Shown here: one piece after another, positions 43,604 to 54,524 of the stretch
Layout of the letters: every line of letters begins with the position of its first letter
Numbering within the stretch: position 1 is the stretch's first letter
DNA from: Leptolyngbya sp. KIOST-1
GTDB lineage: Bacteria > Cyanobacteriota > Cyanobacteriia > Phormidesmidales > Phormidesmidaceae
NCBI RefSeq assembly: GCF_000763385.1
Contig: NZ_JQFA01000004.1
Span: 1,240,001 to 1,304,000 of the forward strand
Direction: 5' to 3'
Length of the DNA stretch: 64,000 bases
Program-made: the position numbers and the translations under genes
Notes under the pieces: generated by a model
What the model saw: only the letters and a program-made list of their open reading frames with translations
Told to the model about the DNA's origin: nothing
Database searches by the model: none

Positions 43604-44627
43604 CCGCATTGCCCTACTCATGCACGAAGGCACCCAGAGCACCATGGGCAAAACTGGGCTGTCTATGCTGCGATTCAGCCAGTCCCCCATCGTCGCGGTG
43701 ATTGACTACCGGGCGGCGGGGCGATCGCTGGTGGGGCTGACCGGCATTGACAAACCCATTCCCATCGTCGAGTCCCTGACCGAGGCGCTCACTTTTACCC
43801 CCGATGTTCTGGCCATCGGCATCGCTCCCTCCGGCGGCAAGCTGCCCGAAGCCTGGTTTCAGGAAATCGAGCAGGCCGTCAAAGCCGGGCTCAGCATTGT
43901 CAACGGTCTGCATACCCCGATGGCCGAGCATCCAGCCCTCCAGCCCTGGCTCAGGCCCTACCAGTGGATTTGGGATGTGCGGCGGGAGCCAGAGGGGCTC
44001 ACCGTCGGCAGCGGTCAGGCCAGCCAGCTAGCCTGCAAGCGCATTCTGACCGTGGGCACCGATATGTCGGTGGGCAAAATGTCCGCCACCCTGTCCCTGC
44101 ACCACGCCTGCCTTCAGCGGGGGCTGCGCTCCAAGGTGATCGCCACCGGGCAGACCAACCTGATGCTGGGGGATGACGGTGTGCCCCTAGACGCGATTCG
44201 AGTCGACTACGCCTCTGGGGCGATCGAGCAGCAGCTTATGCGCCATGGCCCCCATCACGATTTTATTTTTGTCGAGGGGCAGGGGTCCCTGCTCAACCCT
44301 GCATCGACCGCAACTCTGCCCCTGCTGCGGGGCACCCAGCCCACCCATCTGGTGCTGGTGCATCGGGCTGGGCAGCGCCACATTCAAAACTTTCCAAGGG
44401 TGAAAATTCCCGACCTACCCAGCGTAGTGGCGCTCTACGAACAGGTCACCGCGGCGGCGGGAGCCTTCTACCCGGCCAGGGTGGTGGCAATCGCCCTCAA
44501 CACCGGCCACCTCAGCGCCAGCGAAGCCGAAGCGGCTGTCCAGGAGACTGAGGCCCAAACAAAGTTGCCCTGTGCAGACATCTTCCGTACAGGGGCTGAA
44601 AAACTATTGGCACCGATTTTGGCTTAG
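43584..44627 (+). CDS. DUF1611 family protein (DgcN-like)
   Basis: A 347-residue protein of the DUF1611 family, with a P-loop-like GTDMSVGKMS (158-167) and an N-terminal Rossmann-like part (IVAVIDYRAAGRSLVG). In proteobacteria and halophilic archaea the homologue DgcN acts as a D-glutamate N-acetyltransferase. The ATG at 43584 overlaps the end of the epimerase gene by 20 bases, and a TTG four codons earlier is an alternative. No acyltransferase motif is obvious in the sequence, so this is by family analogy. Confidence 0.8.
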   Translation: MHLTPDSRIALLMHEGTQSTMGKTGLSMLRFSQSPIVAVIDYRAAGRSLVGLTGIDKPIPIVESLTEALTFTPDVLAIGIAPSGGKLPEAWFQEIEQAVKAGLSIVNGLHTPMAEHPALQPWLRPYQWIWDVRREPEGLTVGSGQASQLACKRILTVGTDMSVGKMSATLSLHHACLQRGLRSKVIATGQTNLMLGDDGVPLDAIRVDYASGAIEQQLMRHGPHHDFIFVEGQGSLLNPASTATLPLLRGTQPTHLVLVHRAGQRHIQNFPRVKIPDLPSVVALYEQVTAAAGAFYPARVVAIALNTGHLSASEAEAAVQETEAQTKLPCADIFRTGAEKLLAPILA

Positions 44628-44647
44628 GTCAGCTACGGTTGGTGCAG

Positions 44648-44872
44648 CTACTTCTTACGCAAACGATAGGTGATGCGGCCCTTAGTCAGGTCGTAAGGGG
44701 TAAGCTCTACCTTGACGCGATCGCCCGGCAGAATTTTGATGTAGTTGCGGCGAATCTTACCTGAAATGTGGGCCAGCACATTAAAGCCATTGTCCAAGTC
44801 AACCCGGAACATCGCGTTCGGCAACGACTCGGTAATGGTTCCCTCCATTTCGATTAGGTCTTGCTTAGACAA
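44648..44872 (-). CDS. infA: Translation initiation factor IF-1
   Basis: A 74-residue IF-1, an OB-fold that blocks the ribosomal A site during initiation. It begins [13 protein letters not shown] and contains [15 protein letters not shown]. In cyanobacteria it is normally followed by rpmJ, but here the next gene on this strand side is the DUF1611 gene and rpmJ lies 16 kb away. Confidence 0.97.
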   Translation of the reverse strand: MSKQDLIEMEGTITESLPNAMFRVDLDNGFNVLAHISGKIRRNYIKILPGDRVKVELTPYDLTKGRITYRLRKK

Positions 44873-44929
44873 GCTAACTTCTCCCTAAGTACAAATCGAC
44901 AGACTGCAATTCCAGCATAACCCCAGCCC

Positions 44930-45484
44930 CTACTCGATTACCAGGCGCTTGAGGTCGGTATGCACGGCTTCCATGGTCTGATTCCCGTCCACCGACACCA
45001 GCTGCTGCCGACTGCGGTAGAACTCAACCAGCGGTTCTGTCTGTTGACGATAGACCTCCAGCCGATGCAAAATGACTGACTCCTCGTCATCCTTGCGGCC
45101 TCGCTGCAGCAGCCGAGCCACAATCACCGCATCTTCCACATCGAGGTTGATCACAAAATCAGTGGGCTGCTCAATCTGCTCCAGCAGCTTCTGCAAAAAC
45201 TCCGCCTGGGGAACATTGCGAGGGAAACCGTCGAGGAGCCAGCCCTTTTGAGCATCCTCCTGCGCCAAACGCTCCTCAATTAAGTCGAGGATGAGTTCGT
45301 CCGGCACGAGCTCTCCAGAACTCATGAAGTGGTCAGCTTTTTGCCCTAACTCACTCCCCGCCGCCACCGCCGATCGCAGAATATCCCCGGTGGAGATGTG
45401 CGGTACACCGCAATCCGCAGCTAGCAACGCAGCCTGGGTTCCCTTACCCGCCCCTGGGGGGCCTAGAAAGATAAGTCGCGTCAC
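44930..45484 (-). CDS. adk: Adenylate kinase
   Basis: A 184-residue short-LID adenylate kinase that interconverts ATP, ADP and AMP. The P-loop is GPPGAGKGTQ (7-16), and the DGFPRN motif that binds AMP is present. The long zinc LID of other bacteria is absent, as usual in cyanobacteria. It starts with GTG that overlaps the secY TAG stop by one base, so it is translationally coupled to secY. Confidence 0.96.
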   Translation of the reverse strand: MTRLIFLGPPGAGKGTQAALLAADCGVPHISTGDILRSAVAAGSELGQKADHFMSSGELVPDELILDLIEERLAQEDAQKGWLLDGFPRNVPQAEFLQKLLEQIEQPTDFVINLDVEDAVIVARLLQRGRKDDEESVILHRLEVYRQQTEPLVEFYRSRQQLVSVDGNQTMEAVHTDLKRLVIE

Positions 45485-46797
45485 TACTGTTTCACCATTC
45501 CTTCGTAGCGCTGAGAAATCACGTAGGTCTGGATCTGCTTCGCAGTATCAATAGCAACACCGACCAAAATCAGCAGCGAAGTCGCCCCAAAGCCCCGGAA
45601 GGTCTGTACTCGGGTCAGGCTTTCGACCGCGCTGGGCACCACCGCAACCATCCCCAGGAAAATAGCCCCCAGAAAGGTCAGCCGATTCAGAATGCGGCTG
45701 ATATACTCCGTAGTCGCCTTGCCGGGGCGAATGCCGGGGATACTGGCCCCCATTTTCTTCAGGTTCCGCGACACATCGTCGGGGTTCATTACCAGTGACG
45801 AGTAGAAGTAACTAAAGAAGAGAATCAACACCAGGTACAACGACACGTAGAACCAGGAGGTTGGGTTCAGGTAGTTGTTGACGAACTGGCTAAAGGCCGG
45901 ATTCGTGACGTACTGAGTCAACGAAATGGGCAGAACCAGCACTGCCGAGGCAAAAATAATCGGCATGACGCCGCCCTGGTTGAGCCGCAGAGGCAGATAG
46001 TTGCTCTGCTCCAGGTAGAGCTTACGGCCCACCTGGCGACGGGCAGAGATAATCGGAATGCGGCGAGTGCCCTCCTGCACAAAGACAATGCCGACAATCA
46101 TGGCCAGAAAGGCCAGCATCAGAATAATGACGCCGCCGACCAGGCCGCGATCGCCACTCTGAGCCAGCTCGATGGTTTGCCCCAGGGAGCGAGGCAGAGT
46201 GGACACAATGTTCAAAAAGATCAGCAGCGAAGCCCCGTTACCAATGCCACGCTCGGTAATTAGCTCACCTACCCACATCACAAACATCGAGCCTGCGGTT
46301 AGGGCAATTACCGTCTGGGCAATAAACGCCGGTCCGGGAACCGCCGCAAACTGATACAGCAAAAATGAGGCCAGTAGCGTACTCTGCAAAATGGCCCAAC
46401 CCAGGGCTACGTAGCGAGTGATCTGGGAGATTTTGCGTCGCCCGGCCTCACCTTCATTCTTTTGCAGATCTTCCAGCTGAGGCAGAGCTGCGGTCAGCAG
46501 CTGCATGATGATCGAGGCATTGATGAAGGGTAAAATCCCAAGGGCAAAAATACCCAGGGCCGAGAGTCCACCTCCGACAAAAATGTCTAAAAACCCCACA
46601 AAGCCCGCCAGACTGCCCGACTGAATCGAGGCAGCAAACGCCTGACGGTCAATTCCCGGTACTGGAATAAAAATCCCCAATCTAACCAGTACCAGCAGCC
46701 CCAGGGTGACCAGCAGACGACTGCGCAAGCCAGCGGCCTGCGCCATCTGCATAAATGTTTCCTGTGCGCTGGGATTTTTACCCCGACTTACGACCAT
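45484..46797 (-). CDS. secY: Preprotein translocase subunit SecY
   Basis: A 437-residue SecY with ten membrane helices, the central pore of the SecYEG channel. The plug and lateral-gate regions (RLGIFIPVPGIDR, later PIIFASAVLVLP) are typical. The last helix ends near the adk start. The partner secE is at 14857. Confidence 0.97.
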   Translation of the reverse strand: MVVSRGKNPSAQETFMQMAQAAGLRSRLLVTLGLLVLVRLGIFIPVPGIDRQAFAASIQSGSLAGFVGFLDIFVGGGLSALGIFALGILPFINASIIMQLLTAALPQLEDLQKNEGEAGRRKISQITRYVALGWAILQSTLLASFLLYQFAAVPGPAFIAQTVIALTAGSMFVMWVGELITERGIGNGASLLIFLNIVSTLPRSLGQTIELAQSGDRGLVGGVIILMLAFLAMIVGIVFVQEGTRRIPIISARRQVGRKLYLEQSNYLPLRLNQGGVMPIIFASAVLVLPISLTQYVTNPAFSQFVNNYLNPTSWFYVSLYLVLILFFSYFYSSLVMNPDDVSRNLKKMGASIPGIRPGKATTEYISRILNRLTFLGAIFLGMVAVVPSAVESLTRVQTFRGFGATSLLILVGVAIDTAKQIQTYVISQRYEGMVKQ

Positions 46798-46920
46798 GCA
46801 ACAGTACCTCAGCCCTACGTTTAGCTATAAATTAGCGGCAGTTCGTATCCGTGGTTGCCTCTTTATGGTTGCCACAGATACATCCCTCAATCCAGTCTAA
46901 GGGATGGGAGAACTATCTCG

Positions 46921-47367
46921 CTAGGCGACCACTTCCCAGGTGCCGCCAGCCTGCTCGATCTTTTCCTTGGCTGACTGGGTAAAAGCCGCCGCCCTGACGT
47001 TCAAAGCTCCACTCAGTTCGCCGTCACCCAATACCTTGAGCGGGCCATCGTTGGTCGTCAAAATGCCAGCTTCTAGCAGCGACTCCAGCGAAACGTCCGT
47101 GCCCGCCGACAGGTCAGCTAGGCTCTTGAGGTTAATAATGGTGTACTGCTTCTGGTTGACCAGAGGGAAATGCTTGAGTTTGGGGATGCGGCGGTAGAGC
47201 GGCATTTGGCCACCCTCAAAGCCGGGGCGGGTACCGCTCCCCGAGCGCGATTTTTGGCCTCGCATGCCGAAGCCGCAGCTAGCGCCCTGCCCGGCCGAAA
47301 TACCGCGACCGACGCGGCGACGGCGGTGCTTAGAGCCTGCTTGTGGTTGTGCGTCGTTGATTCTCAT
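46921..47367 (-). CDS. rplO: Ribosomal protein L15
   Basis: A 148-residue L15 with the basic Gly-rich N-terminus ([22 protein letters not shown]) and the later conserved RRIPKLKHF. It precedes secY with a 123-base gap, longer than the other gaps. Confidence 0.97.
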   Translation of the reverse strand: MRINDAQPQAGSKHRRRRVGRGISAGQGASCGFGMRGQKSRSGSGTRPGFEGGQMPLYRRIPKLKHFPLVNQKQYTIINLKSLADLSAGTDVSLESLLEAGILTTNDGPLKVLGDGELSGALNVRAAAFTQSAKEKIEQAGGTWEVVA

Positions 47368-47403
47368 GGCTGAGGAAAATAGAAACAGCGATACCGAAAG
47401 GAA

Positions 47404-47925
47404 TTAAACGTACAGATTTTCGACCGGAATATCCCGCTCTTCGGCCACTTCTGCAAAGGTGCGTAGAGAGGCCAGGGCATCCGCAGCGGCACGAGCATTA
47501 TTGAGCGGGTTGTTGGACCCCAGCTGCTTGGCCAGCACGTTGCGAACGCCAGCCAGCTCCAGCACCGTGCGGACAGCGCCCCCAGCAATTACCCCAGTAC
47601 CGGGGGCCGCTGGGCGCATGAACACTTTCGCACCCCCACCAATGCCGTTGGAGGGATGGGGAATGGAGTAAGAGCGGGTCAGGGGGACATCGACCAGATG
47701 CTTCTTGCCGTCGGCCACGCCCTTCTTGACTGCGCCAATTACATCCCCAGCCTTGCCGACGCCGACGCCGACCTGGCCTTTCTCGTTACCGACGACAACG
47801 ATGGCCCGGAAGCTGAGCTTTTTACCCCCCTTCACAACCTTAGTAACGCGGCGAATCTGAACGACGCGCTCCTGCCAGTCGGTTTTTTTCTCTTTGGTAC
47901 GCGCTTCTTTGCGACGGTTTGCCAT
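47404..47925 (-). CDS. rpsE: Ribosomal protein S5
   Basis: A 173-residue S5, with the N-terminal dsRNA-binding domain ([22 protein letters not shown]) and the GVGVGKA...[11 protein letters not shown] region. It helps decoding accuracy and helicase activity of the small subunit. Confidence 0.97.
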   Translation of the reverse strand: MANRRKEARTKEKKTDWQERVVQIRRVTKVVKGGKKLSFRAIVVVGNEKGQVGVGVGKAGDVIGAVKKGVADGKKHLVDVPLTRSYSIPHPSNGIGGGAKVFMRPAAPGTGVIAGGAVRTVLELAGVRNVLAKQLGSNNPLNNARAAADALASLRTFAEVAEERDIPVENLYV

Positions 47926-47990
47926 TTTCCCCAGCCTTATTTACATCAACAGAATTAGGTGTTTTCGATTTGCAACTGACGGCGTAAAAC

Positions 47991-48350
47991 CTAGAGGCTC
48001 AAGCCAGCTTCCCGAGCTGCGTCGGCCAGAGCAGCCACTCGCCCGTGATATAGCTTGCCGCCCCGATCGAAGACAACCTGGGTGATGCCTGCCTTTAAGG
48101 CCCGTTCAGCCACCAGCTTGCCCACAACCGCAGCCGACTCCTGAGTCGCCCCCGACTCGTCTTTTAACACGTCGGGCTCAACGGTCGAGGCCGCCACCAG
48201 GGTGTGATGGGCCGTATCGTCAATAATCTGGGCGTAGATGTGCTGGTTCGAGCGAAAGACGGCCAGGCGAGGCCGCTCAGGGGTGCCAAACACGCGGCGG
48301 CGAATGCGGGCGTGACGGCGACGGGTTAATTCTTTACGACTTGCTTTCAT
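47991..48350 (-). CDS. rplR: Ribosomal protein L18
   Basis: A 119-residue L18, which binds 5S rRNA. It has the N-terminal [19 protein letters not shown] and the terminal [25 protein letters not shown]. Confidence 0.97.
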   Translation of the reverse strand: MKASRKELTRRRHARIRRRVFGTPERPRLAVFRSNQHIYAQIIDDTAHHTLVAASTVEPDVLKDESGATQESAAVVGKLVAERALKAGITQVVFDRGGKLYHGRVAALADAAREAGLSL

Positions 48351-48353
48351 GGC

Positions 48354-48893
48354 TTACTTCTTCCCTGACTTACCGGCCTTACGTCTGACCTGCTCTCCGG
48401 CGTAGCGCACACCCTTGCCTTTGTAAGGCTCGGGGGGACGGCTGGCCCGAATACTGGCGGCGATGTTGCCAACCAACTCTTTGTCGATACCGCTGACGAT
48501 GACGTTGGTATTGTTTTCAACGGCAAATTCGATCCCCGCTGGGGGCTCAAACACGACGGGGTGGCTATAGCCCAGGCTGAGGTTGAGGTTGCGGCCCTGC
48601 ACCTGTGCCCGATAGCCAATGCCCTGAATTTCTAAACGCTTCTGGTATCCGTTGGCGACGCCTTCAACCATGTTAGCGACCAGGGTGCGGCAAAGGCCGT
48701 GCCGCTCCCGAGCCAGCCGGGAGTCGTCCCGCCGATTCACCAGTACAGTATCGCCCTCTTGAACGACGACCACACCGCTGGGCAAAGTGCGAGACAGCTC
48801 GCCCTTGGGTCCTTTGACCTGAACATCCTGACCGTCAATCGTGATTGACACCTTAGCCGGAACTGGGATTGGCCGCTTGCCAATACGTGACAT
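48354..48893 (-). CDS. rplF: Ribosomal protein L6
   Basis: A 179-residue L6 near the sarcin-ricin loop. It begins [12 protein letters not shown] and ends with the [27 protein letters not shown] tail. It is separated from rplR by 3 bases. Confidence 0.97.
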   Translation of the reverse strand: MSRIGKRPIPVPAKVSITIDGQDVQVKGPKGELSRTLPSGVVVVQEGDTVLVNRRDDSRLARERHGLCRTLVANMVEGVANGYQKRLEIQGIGYRAQVQGRNLNLSLGYSHPVVFEPPAGIEFAVENNTNVIVSGIDKELVGNIAASIRASRPPEPYKGKGVRYAGEQVRRKAGKSGKK

Positions 48894-48995
48894 GATGCAA
48901 AACTCCTAAATCCTTAGCACTCGATAACGCCCTTGACGCCTTTCCGTTGGGCTTTGACACAGGCTCGTCAAATCGCCCTGGCTACCTACGCTGAC

Positions 48996-49397
48996 CTACC
49001 AGACATAGCAAAGTACTTCTCCACCGATGCCCTGACGGCGAGCATCGCGATCGGTCATGATGCCACTGGAGGTGGACACGATGGCGATGCCAATGCCGCC
49101 CAACACCCGAGGCAACTCTTTCCGATTGGAGTACACGCGCAGACCGGGCTTGCTAACGCGGGTGAGATTACGAATGATGGGCTGACGCGTTTTGCCCTTG
49201 TACTTGAGGGCAACCACCAACTGAGGCCGTTCCTCGACGGTCGTCTCAGAGTAGTCCGTGATGAAGCCTTCTTCCTTAAGCACCTTGGCAATACTCCGGG
49301 TCATCCGGGTAGAAGGAATGCCCACGGTTTGGTGCCGCGCTAGATTCGCATTCCTGATGCGAGTCAACATATCCGCAATTGTGTCGTTAGCAGCCAT
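48996..49397 (-). CDS. rpsH: Ribosomal protein S8
   Basis: A 133-residue S8, a primary 16S rRNA binder and regulator of the spc operon in other bacteria. It begins [18 protein letters not shown] and ends with the conserved [26 protein letters not shown]. Confidence 0.97.
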   Translation of the reverse strand: MAANDTIADMLTRIRNANLARHQTVGIPSTRMTRSIAKVLKEEGFITDYSETTVEERPQLVVALKYKGKTRQPIIRNLTRVSKPGLRVYSNRKELPRVLGGIGIAIVSTSSGIMTDRDARRQGIGGEVLCYVW

Positions 49398-49423
49398 AGT
49401 TCTAGTACGCGTATAAACCTGTG

Positions 49424-49969
49424 TTAGTTGTCACGGAACGGCATACCCAATTCCTTGAGTAGCGCTCGGCCTTCTTCATCGGTGCTGGCGGTAGTCACGA
49501 TGGTGATATCCATACCGCGGATTTGGTCGATGCTGTCGTAGTCAATTTCAGGAAAGATTAGCTGTTCCCGCAGGCCCAGGGTGTAGTTGCCGCGCCCGTC
49601 AAAGCTCTTGGGGCTGATCCCGCGGAAGTCGCGAATCCGGGGCAGGGTCAGGTTGATCAGGCGATTGAGAAAGGCGTACATGCGGTCAGAACGCAGGGTA
49701 ACCATCACCCCTACGGGCATGCCTTGGCGGATTTTGAAACCGGCGATCGCTTTCTTGGCGCGGGTGACCACCGGGCGCTGTCCGGTAATCAAAGCCAGTT
49801 CACTGAGGGATGACTCCAGTGCTTTGGCGTTCTGAGAGGCTTCTCCCAATCCCCGGTTGACGGTCACCTTGACCACCTTGGGGACCTGGTGGATGTTCTC
49901 GTACTTAAACTGCTCCATCAGTTTAGGTACTACGGTGTCTTTATATATGGTCTTGAGCTGGTCGGTCAT
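49424..49969 (-). CDS. rplE: Ribosomal protein L5
   Basis: A 181-residue L5 of the central protuberance, contacting 5S rRNA. It shows the [15 protein letters not shown] and [20 protein letters not shown] segments. Confidence 0.97.
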   Translation of the reverse strand: MTDQLKTIYKDTVVPKLMEQFKYENIHQVPKVVKVTVNRGLGEASQNAKALESSLSELALITGQRPVVTRAKKAIAGFKIRQGMPVGVMVTLRSDRMYAFLNRLINLTLPRIRDFRGISPKSFDGRGNYTLGLREQLIFPEIDYDSIDQIRGMDITIVTTASTDEEGRALLKELGMPFRDN

Positions 49970-50030
49970 GGGTCGTTTCTTCTGCTTTCCTGGGCTTGGT
50001 CAGGACTAGAGGTGTGGGTCGGCTAGAGGC

Positions 50031-50378
50031 CTAGTCGATGATTTCTCCGGTTTTTTTCAGCTTCCGCACCTTGCGGCCGTCTTCGGTGTAGGTGTAGGCA
50101 AACCGGCTGGCCACCTTTTCCTTTTCCGAGTACAGCATGACGTTAGAGCTGTGGATCGGCGCTTCCTGGGTGACAATTTGCCCCGATTCCCCTTCCTGCT
50201 GCGGCTTGACGTGCTTGGTGCGAATATTGACGCCCTGCACAATCACCTGGCTGGTCTTGGGAATGACCGAGAGCACCTCGCCCACCTTGCCGCGATCGCG
50301 GCCAGCAATCACCTGAACGGTATCTCCCTTACGCACATGCACCTTGTGGCGCACGGGTGTCTTAGATGTTATTGCCAT
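50031..50378 (-). CDS. rplX: Ribosomal protein L24
   Basis: A 115-residue L24 with a KOW motif ([21 protein letters not shown]) that starts 50S assembly. Its ATG overlaps the rplN TAA by one base. Confidence 0.97.
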   Translation of the reverse strand: MAITSKTPVRHKVHVRKGDTVQVIAGRDRGKVGEVLSVIPKTSQVIVQGVNIRTKHVKPQQEGESGQIVTQEAPIHSSNVMLYSEKEKVASRFAYTYTEDGRKVRKLKKTGEIID

Positions 50379-50743
50379 TAGAGAACCTCCGGTGCCAGCG
50401 ACACGATCTTGGTAAAGTTTTTGTCGCGCAGTTCACGGGCAACCGGGCCAAACACCCGGGTACCCTTGGGGTTGCCGTCCTGGTTGATGATCACAGCAGC
50501 GTTGTCATCGAAGCGAATGCTCATGCCACTGCTGCGGCGCAGGCCCTTCTTAGTGCGCACGACCACGGCCCGTACCACGTCTGATTTCTTAACCCCCATG
50601 TTGGGCAGGGCATCCTTGACCACGGCGATAATCACATCACCGACACCAGCGTAGCGACGGTTCCCACCCAGCACACGAATGCACATGAGCTTCCGGGCTC
50701 CGCTGTTATCTGCCACGTTTAAGTACGATTCTTGCTGAATCAC
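50378..50743 (-). CDS. rplN: Ribosomal protein L14
   Basis: A 121-residue L14, starting [19 protein letters not shown] and ending with the [17 protein letters not shown] end. It contacts the 30S subunit. It overlaps rplX by one base. Confidence 0.97.
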   Translation of the reverse strand: MIQQESYLNVADNSGARKLMCIRVLGGNRRYAGVGDVIIAVVKDALPNMGVKKSDVVRAVVVRTKKGLRRSSGMSIRFDDNAAVIINQDGNPKGTRVFGPVARELRDKNFTKIVSLAPEVL

Positions 50744-50752
50744 AATCTCCCC

Positions 50753-51004
50753 CTATGCGTCTGCCGCGCGATTAACAATGTCAGCTACCACCCAGCGTTT
50801 GGTTCGGCTCAGGGGACGAGTTTCAAGAATCCGCACCCGATCACCTTCCTGGCAGGTATTCTCCTCGTCGTGGGCCTTGTAGCGCTTGGTTCGCACCACA
50901 ATCTTGCCGTACTTGGGATGGGATGTCCGACTCTCCACAGCAACCACGACGGTTTTATCCATCTTGTTGCTGACCACCATCCCCACTCGTTCTTTGACCG
51001 CCAT
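50753..51004 (-). CDS. rpsQ: Ribosomal protein S17
   Basis: An 83-residue S17 OB-fold, with [18 protein letters not shown]. The ATG at 51004 is chosen over a GTG three codons earlier, since a TAGGTG site is nearer to it. Confidence 0.96.
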   Translation of the reverse strand: MAVKERVGMVVSNKMDKTVVVAVESRTSHPKYGKIVVRTKRYKAHDEENTCQEGDRVRILETRPLSRTKRWVVADIVNRAADA

Positions 51005-51020
51005 CTGCTTCACCTATTCC

Positions 51021-51293
51021 CTACACTGATACCGATTCTGTTGTGGACGCAGCCACAGCGTTGGCTTGGGCCGTCATCTCGTCTTCTAAGGCCGCTATCT
51101 GGCGCTCCCGCTGAACCGTCATCAGCTGAGACAGGCGGTGGCGAGCATGCTTGAACTGGTGATTTTGCTTATCCAGCTGCCGGGTGGCTTTTTGGAAACG
51201 CAGTTGAAATAGCTCACGCTTGACCTCGGCGATCGTCGTCAGCAATTCGTCATCACTGAGACTGCGGGCCTCTTTGATTTTTGACAGTGCCAT
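51021..51293 (-). CDS. rpmC: Ribosomal protein L29
   Basis: A 90-residue L29 with a longer C-terminal tail than E. coli (63 residues). It has the helical [36 protein letters not shown]. The tail after residue 70 ([16 protein letters not shown]) is Ala/Glu rich. It binds near the tunnel exit. Confidence 0.96.
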   Translation of the reverse strand: MALSKIKEARSLSDDELLTTIAEVKRELFQLRFQKATRQLDKQNHQFKHARHRLSQLMTVQRERQIAALEDEMTAQANAVAASTTESVSV

Positions 51294-51296
51294 AGC

Positions 51297-51716
51297 CTAT
51301 GCCTCCTTGCTGTCGCGCGCAATGAACTTGGTCTTGAAGGGCAGCTTAAAGGCGGCAAGGCGCATAGCCTCGCGAGCGGTCGCTTCGGGCACCCCGGCAA
51401 TTTCAAAGACGATGCGGCCTGGTTTTACCACAGCCACCCAGAATTCGGGGTTGCCTTTACCCGAACCCATCCGGGTTTCCGCCGGACGCATGGTCACAGG
51501 CTTGTCAGGAAACACACGAATCCAGATCTTGCCGCCCCGTCGTACGTAGCGAGTCATCGCTCGACGAGCCGCCTCAATCTGACGAGAGGTCAGCCAGCAG
51601 GGCTCCGTAGCCTGGAGGGCGAAATCCCCAAAGTTGATGTCGCTACCCCGCTGAGCCATTCCGCGCATACGCCCGCGGTGCTGCTTGCGAAATTTAGTTC
51701 GTTTTGGACTAAGCAT
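51297..51716 (-). CDS. rplP: Ribosomal protein L16
   Basis: A 139-residue L16 with the basic [20 protein letters not shown] start and the [24 protein letters not shown] loop near the peptidyl-transferase centre. It ends 3 bases before rpmC. Confidence 0.97.
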   Translation of the reverse strand: MLSPKRTKFRKQHRGRMRGMAQRGSDINFGDFALQATEPCWLTSRQIEAARRAMTRYVRRGGKIWIRVFPDKPVTMRPAETRMGSGKGNPEFWVAVVKPGRIVFEIAGVPEATAREAMRLAAFKLPFKTKFIARDSKEA

Positions 51717-51773
51717 GGATCGGCACTCGTGAAGTCACAGGTCAAAGTTAATCAAAGAAACGCGGGGCAGGCT

Positions 51774-52505
51774 CTAGTCTTCGTTAGAGCGGTCCTCAAA
51801 CTGCGGCCGCCGCCGGGGCTGGCGTCGCCGGGGCTGGGCGCTGGGAGCCACCGGAGCTTCCTCCTGGCCAGGAATAATCTCACCCTTGAAGATCCACACC
51901 TTGACCCCCAAAATGCCGTAGGTGGTTTGGGCCGTCGTGTAAGCGTAGTCAACATCAGCCCGCAGGGTATGAAGGGGCACCCGACCCTCGCGAGTCCACT
52001 CCGTCCGGGCAATTTCAGCGCCATTCAGGCGACCACTGACCTGGATCTTGATGCCCTCCACCCCAGCCCGCTGAGCCCGCTGAATGGCCTGGCGGACAAC
52101 CCGCCGGAACGAAACTCGACGCTCCAGCTGCTGAATGATGTACTCCGCTACCAAAGCGGCGTCGGCATCAACCCGATTCACCTCAACCACGTTGACGCGA
52201 ATCTGACGGCTGGAGTCTTTGAGCAGCTTCTGTACACCCACCCGCAGGGCTTCGATACCAGCACCACCGCGACCGACCACTACCCCAGGGCGGGCCGTGC
52301 GTACCTCAAGATCGATCTGATCGGCCTTGCGTTCGATGCGAATATCCGCAATACCGGCGTTGCTCAAGGTTTTTTGAACGTACTCGCGAATGCGGTAGTC
52401 TTCCTGCAGCAAGTCAGGATAGCGAGTTCCCTCGGCAAACCAGCGAGAGCGGTGCTCTTGAACTACGCCAAGGCGAAATCCGGTTGGATGAATCTTGTGT
52501 CCCAC
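51774..52505 (-). CDS. rpsC: Ribosomal protein S3
   Basis: A 243-residue S3 with a KH domain ([26 protein letters not shown]) and a long C-terminal tail of Arg/Pro ([20 protein letters not shown]). It begins with GTG at 52505 ([13 protein letters not shown]). Confidence 0.97.
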   Translation of the reverse strand: MGHKIHPTGFRLGVVQEHRSRWFAEGTRYPDLLQEDYRIREYVQKTLSNAGIADIRIERKADQIDLEVRTARPGVVVGRGGAGIEALRVGVQKLLKDSSRQIRVNVVEVNRVDADAALVAEYIIQQLERRVSFRRVVRQAIQRAQRAGVEGIKIQVSGRLNGAEIARTEWTREGRVPLHTLRADVDYAYTTAQTTYGILGVKVWIFKGEIIPGQEEAPVAPSAQPRRRQPRRRPQFEDRSNED

Positions 52506-52575
52506 GAACTAACCCTCTGGAATTTGGTGCTTTAAAGACTGATGTTTGAACGGCGGTATCGATGAACTGAGCGCA

Positions 52576-52935
52576 CTAAGGCTCGGCGCCTGGAGCAACA
52601 GCAATGGTGATGTGACAAGTTGGCTTGCGAATTTGGTAAGCGCGGCCCTGGGCCCGAGGACGGAACCGCTTCAGGGACGGTCCAGCATCAGCGAAAGCTT
52701 CACTCACCACCAAACCCGCCGGGTCTAGCCCATTGTTGTGTTCCGCATTGGCGACCGCCGAGCGCAGCACTTTGATGATGGGTTCACAGGCTTTGTAGGG
52801 CATGAACTCCAGGATGATCAGCGCATCCCGATAGCTTTTGCCCCGAATTTGGTCAAGCACTCTGCGCACCTTGCGGGGTGACATGCGCACGTAGCGAGCC
52901 ACCGCTTTAACCTGCTCTGAGGTATCTACAGCCAT
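52576..52935 (-). CDS. rplV: Ribosomal protein L22
   Basis: A 119-residue L22, lining the exit tunnel. It shows [23 protein letters not shown] and [18 protein letters not shown]. The beta hairpin end reaches into the tunnel. Confidence 0.97.
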   Translation of the reverse strand: MAVDTSEQVKAVARYVRMSPRKVRRVLDQIRGKSYRDALIILEFMPYKACEPIIKVLRSAVANAEHNNGLDPAGLVVSEAFADAGPSLKRFRPRAQGRAYQIRKPTCHITIAVAPGAEP

Positions 52936-52960
52936 TTCACCAGTTCCTCTTACCTAATAC

Positions 52961-53239
52961 CTAACGACGAGCTTTTTTATCAGTCTTAGCGTGGCCGCGA
53001 AAGGTTCGCGTGGGAGCAAATTCACCTAGCTTATGGCCCACCATCTGCTCAGTGACATAGACCGGCACATGCTGACGGCCATTATGTACTGCAATGGTGT
53101 GACCAATCATCTGGGGCAAAATCGTTGAAGCCCGCGACCAGGTTTTGATCACCTGCTTGTCCCCCTTGGTGTTGAGGGCCTCAATTTTGGACAGCAGGTG
53201 GTCGGCCACAAAAGGACCCTTTTTCAATGAGCGAGACAT
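52961..53239 (-). CDS. rpsS: Ribosomal protein S19
   Basis: A 92-residue S19 with the [15 protein letters not shown] start and the conserved [18 protein letters not shown] motif. It is in the head of the 30S subunit. Confidence 0.97.
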   Translation of the reverse strand: MSRSLKKGPFVADHLLSKIEALNTKGDKQVIKTWSRASTILPQMIGHTIAVHNGRQHVPVYVTEQMVGHKLGEFAPTRTFRGHAKTDKKARR

Positions 53240-53303
53240 GATGCTTCAGCGCCAATAACAGTTCAAGAAACAGCCAACCAAGACAGAATATCTGGAGGTA
53301 ACG

Positions 53304-54167
53304 CTAGGCGTTACGACCGCCGCGACCCCGTTTGGACACGCGACGGCGGCGACGCACCACGTATTTATCGCTGTCCTTGTTCTTCTTGCGGGTTTTGTAG
53401 CCCAGTGCTGGCTTACCCCAGGGAGTAACCGGACCTGAGCGACCGATGGGGGCACGACCCTCGCCACCGCCGTGGGGGTGGTCGACCGGGTTCATGACGC
53501 TGCCGCGAACTTCAGGGCGGCGACCGAGCCAGCGCTTGCGTCCGGCCTTACCCAGGCTGACATTGCGAACGTCAGCATTGCCCACCTGGCCAATGGTGGC
53601 GTAGCATTCCCGACGCACCATACGCACCTCGGTGGAGGGCAGCTTGAGGGTGACGTAATCGCCCTCTTTGGCCACGACCTGTGCCCCTGCTCCAGCGGAG
53701 CGCACCATCTGCCCGCCCTTGCCGGCCTGCATCTCGACGTTGTGCACCGTGGTGCCCAGGGGAATTTTGTAAAGTGGCAGGGCGTTGCCCACTTCCAGGG
53801 GAGAGTCTGGACCCGAGACCACCGTGCTGCCAACGGTTAGTCCAGTCGGGCAGAGAATATACCGCTTCTCACCGTCCTCGTAATGGAGCAGCGAAATCCG
53901 CGCGTTGCGGTTGGGGTCGTACTCAATGGAGGCAACCTTGGCGGGTACGCCCAGCTTGTCGCGACGAAAATCCACCACCCGGTAAAGGCGCTTGTGGCCA
54001 CCGCCCCGGTGACGGCAGGTGATGACGCCCCGATTGTTGCGTCCCTTGGGACGATGCTTGGAGCGAGTCAGCGACTTTTCAGGTTCACTGCGGGTGATTT
54101 CGGCGAACTCAGAGACGGTTCGCTCACGCGTGCCTGGGGTGTAAGGTCGGTAAGAACGGATGCCCAT
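53304..54167 (-). CDS. rplB: Ribosomal protein L2
   Basis: A 287-residue L2 of the peptidyl-transferase region. It has the [14 protein letters not shown] style N-terminus ([17 protein letters not shown]) and the C-terminal conserved [23 protein letters not shown] loop with the key His. Confidence 0.98.
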   Translation of the reverse strand: MGIRSYRPYTPGTRERTVSEFAEITRSEPEKSLTRSKHRPKGRNNRGVITCRHRGGGHKRLYRVVDFRRDKLGVPAKVASIEYDPNRNARISLLHYEDGEKRYILCPTGLTVGSTVVSGPDSPLEVGNALPLYKIPLGTTVHNVEMQAGKGGQMVRSAGAGAQVVAKEGDYVTLKLPSTEVRMVRRECYATIGQVGNADVRNVSLGKAGRKRWLGRRPEVRGSVMNPVDHPHGGGEGRAPIGRSGPVTPWGKPALGYKTRKKNKDSDKYVVRRRRRVSKRGRGGRNA

Positions 54168-54218
54168 GGAAATACTTGCTGGCTACACGGCAAAAACGGC
54201 TGAGAAATCTGAACCTGA

Positions 54219-54524
54219 TTACAGGTCGGGGAAAAGGGGAATGGAATTGCCTGGGGCCAGGGTGACCACAGATCGCTTGTAGTGGGGACGGTTGCCCACG
54301 AAGCGGCCCATCCGACGCTTTTTCTTGGGGGGGTTGTAGGTGTTCACCGCAACCACCTTGACGTCGAACAGCTCTTCAATCGCCGCCTTGATCTGCAACT
54401 TGTTGGCGCGGGGATCAACCTCAAACACATATTGATCGTTTTCGAGCAGGAGGGTGGCCTTTTCGGTCACCAGCGGTCGACGAATCAGGTCGGCCAGGGA
54501 TGGGGTATTGGCGGCATTAATCAC
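54219..54524 (-). CDS. rplW: Ribosomal protein L23
   Basis: A 101-residue L23, the docking site for SRP and trigger factor at the tunnel exit. The true start is GTG at 54524, with AGGAGG 6 bases before it; an open frame upstream overlaps rplD and has no family similarity. It overlaps the rplD stop by 8 bases. Confidence 0.95.
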   Translation of the reverse strand: MINAANTPSLADLIRRPLVTEKATLLLENDQYVFEVDPRANKLQIKAAIEELFDVKVVAVNTYNPPKKKRRMGRFVGNRPHYKRSVVTLAPGNSIPLFPDL

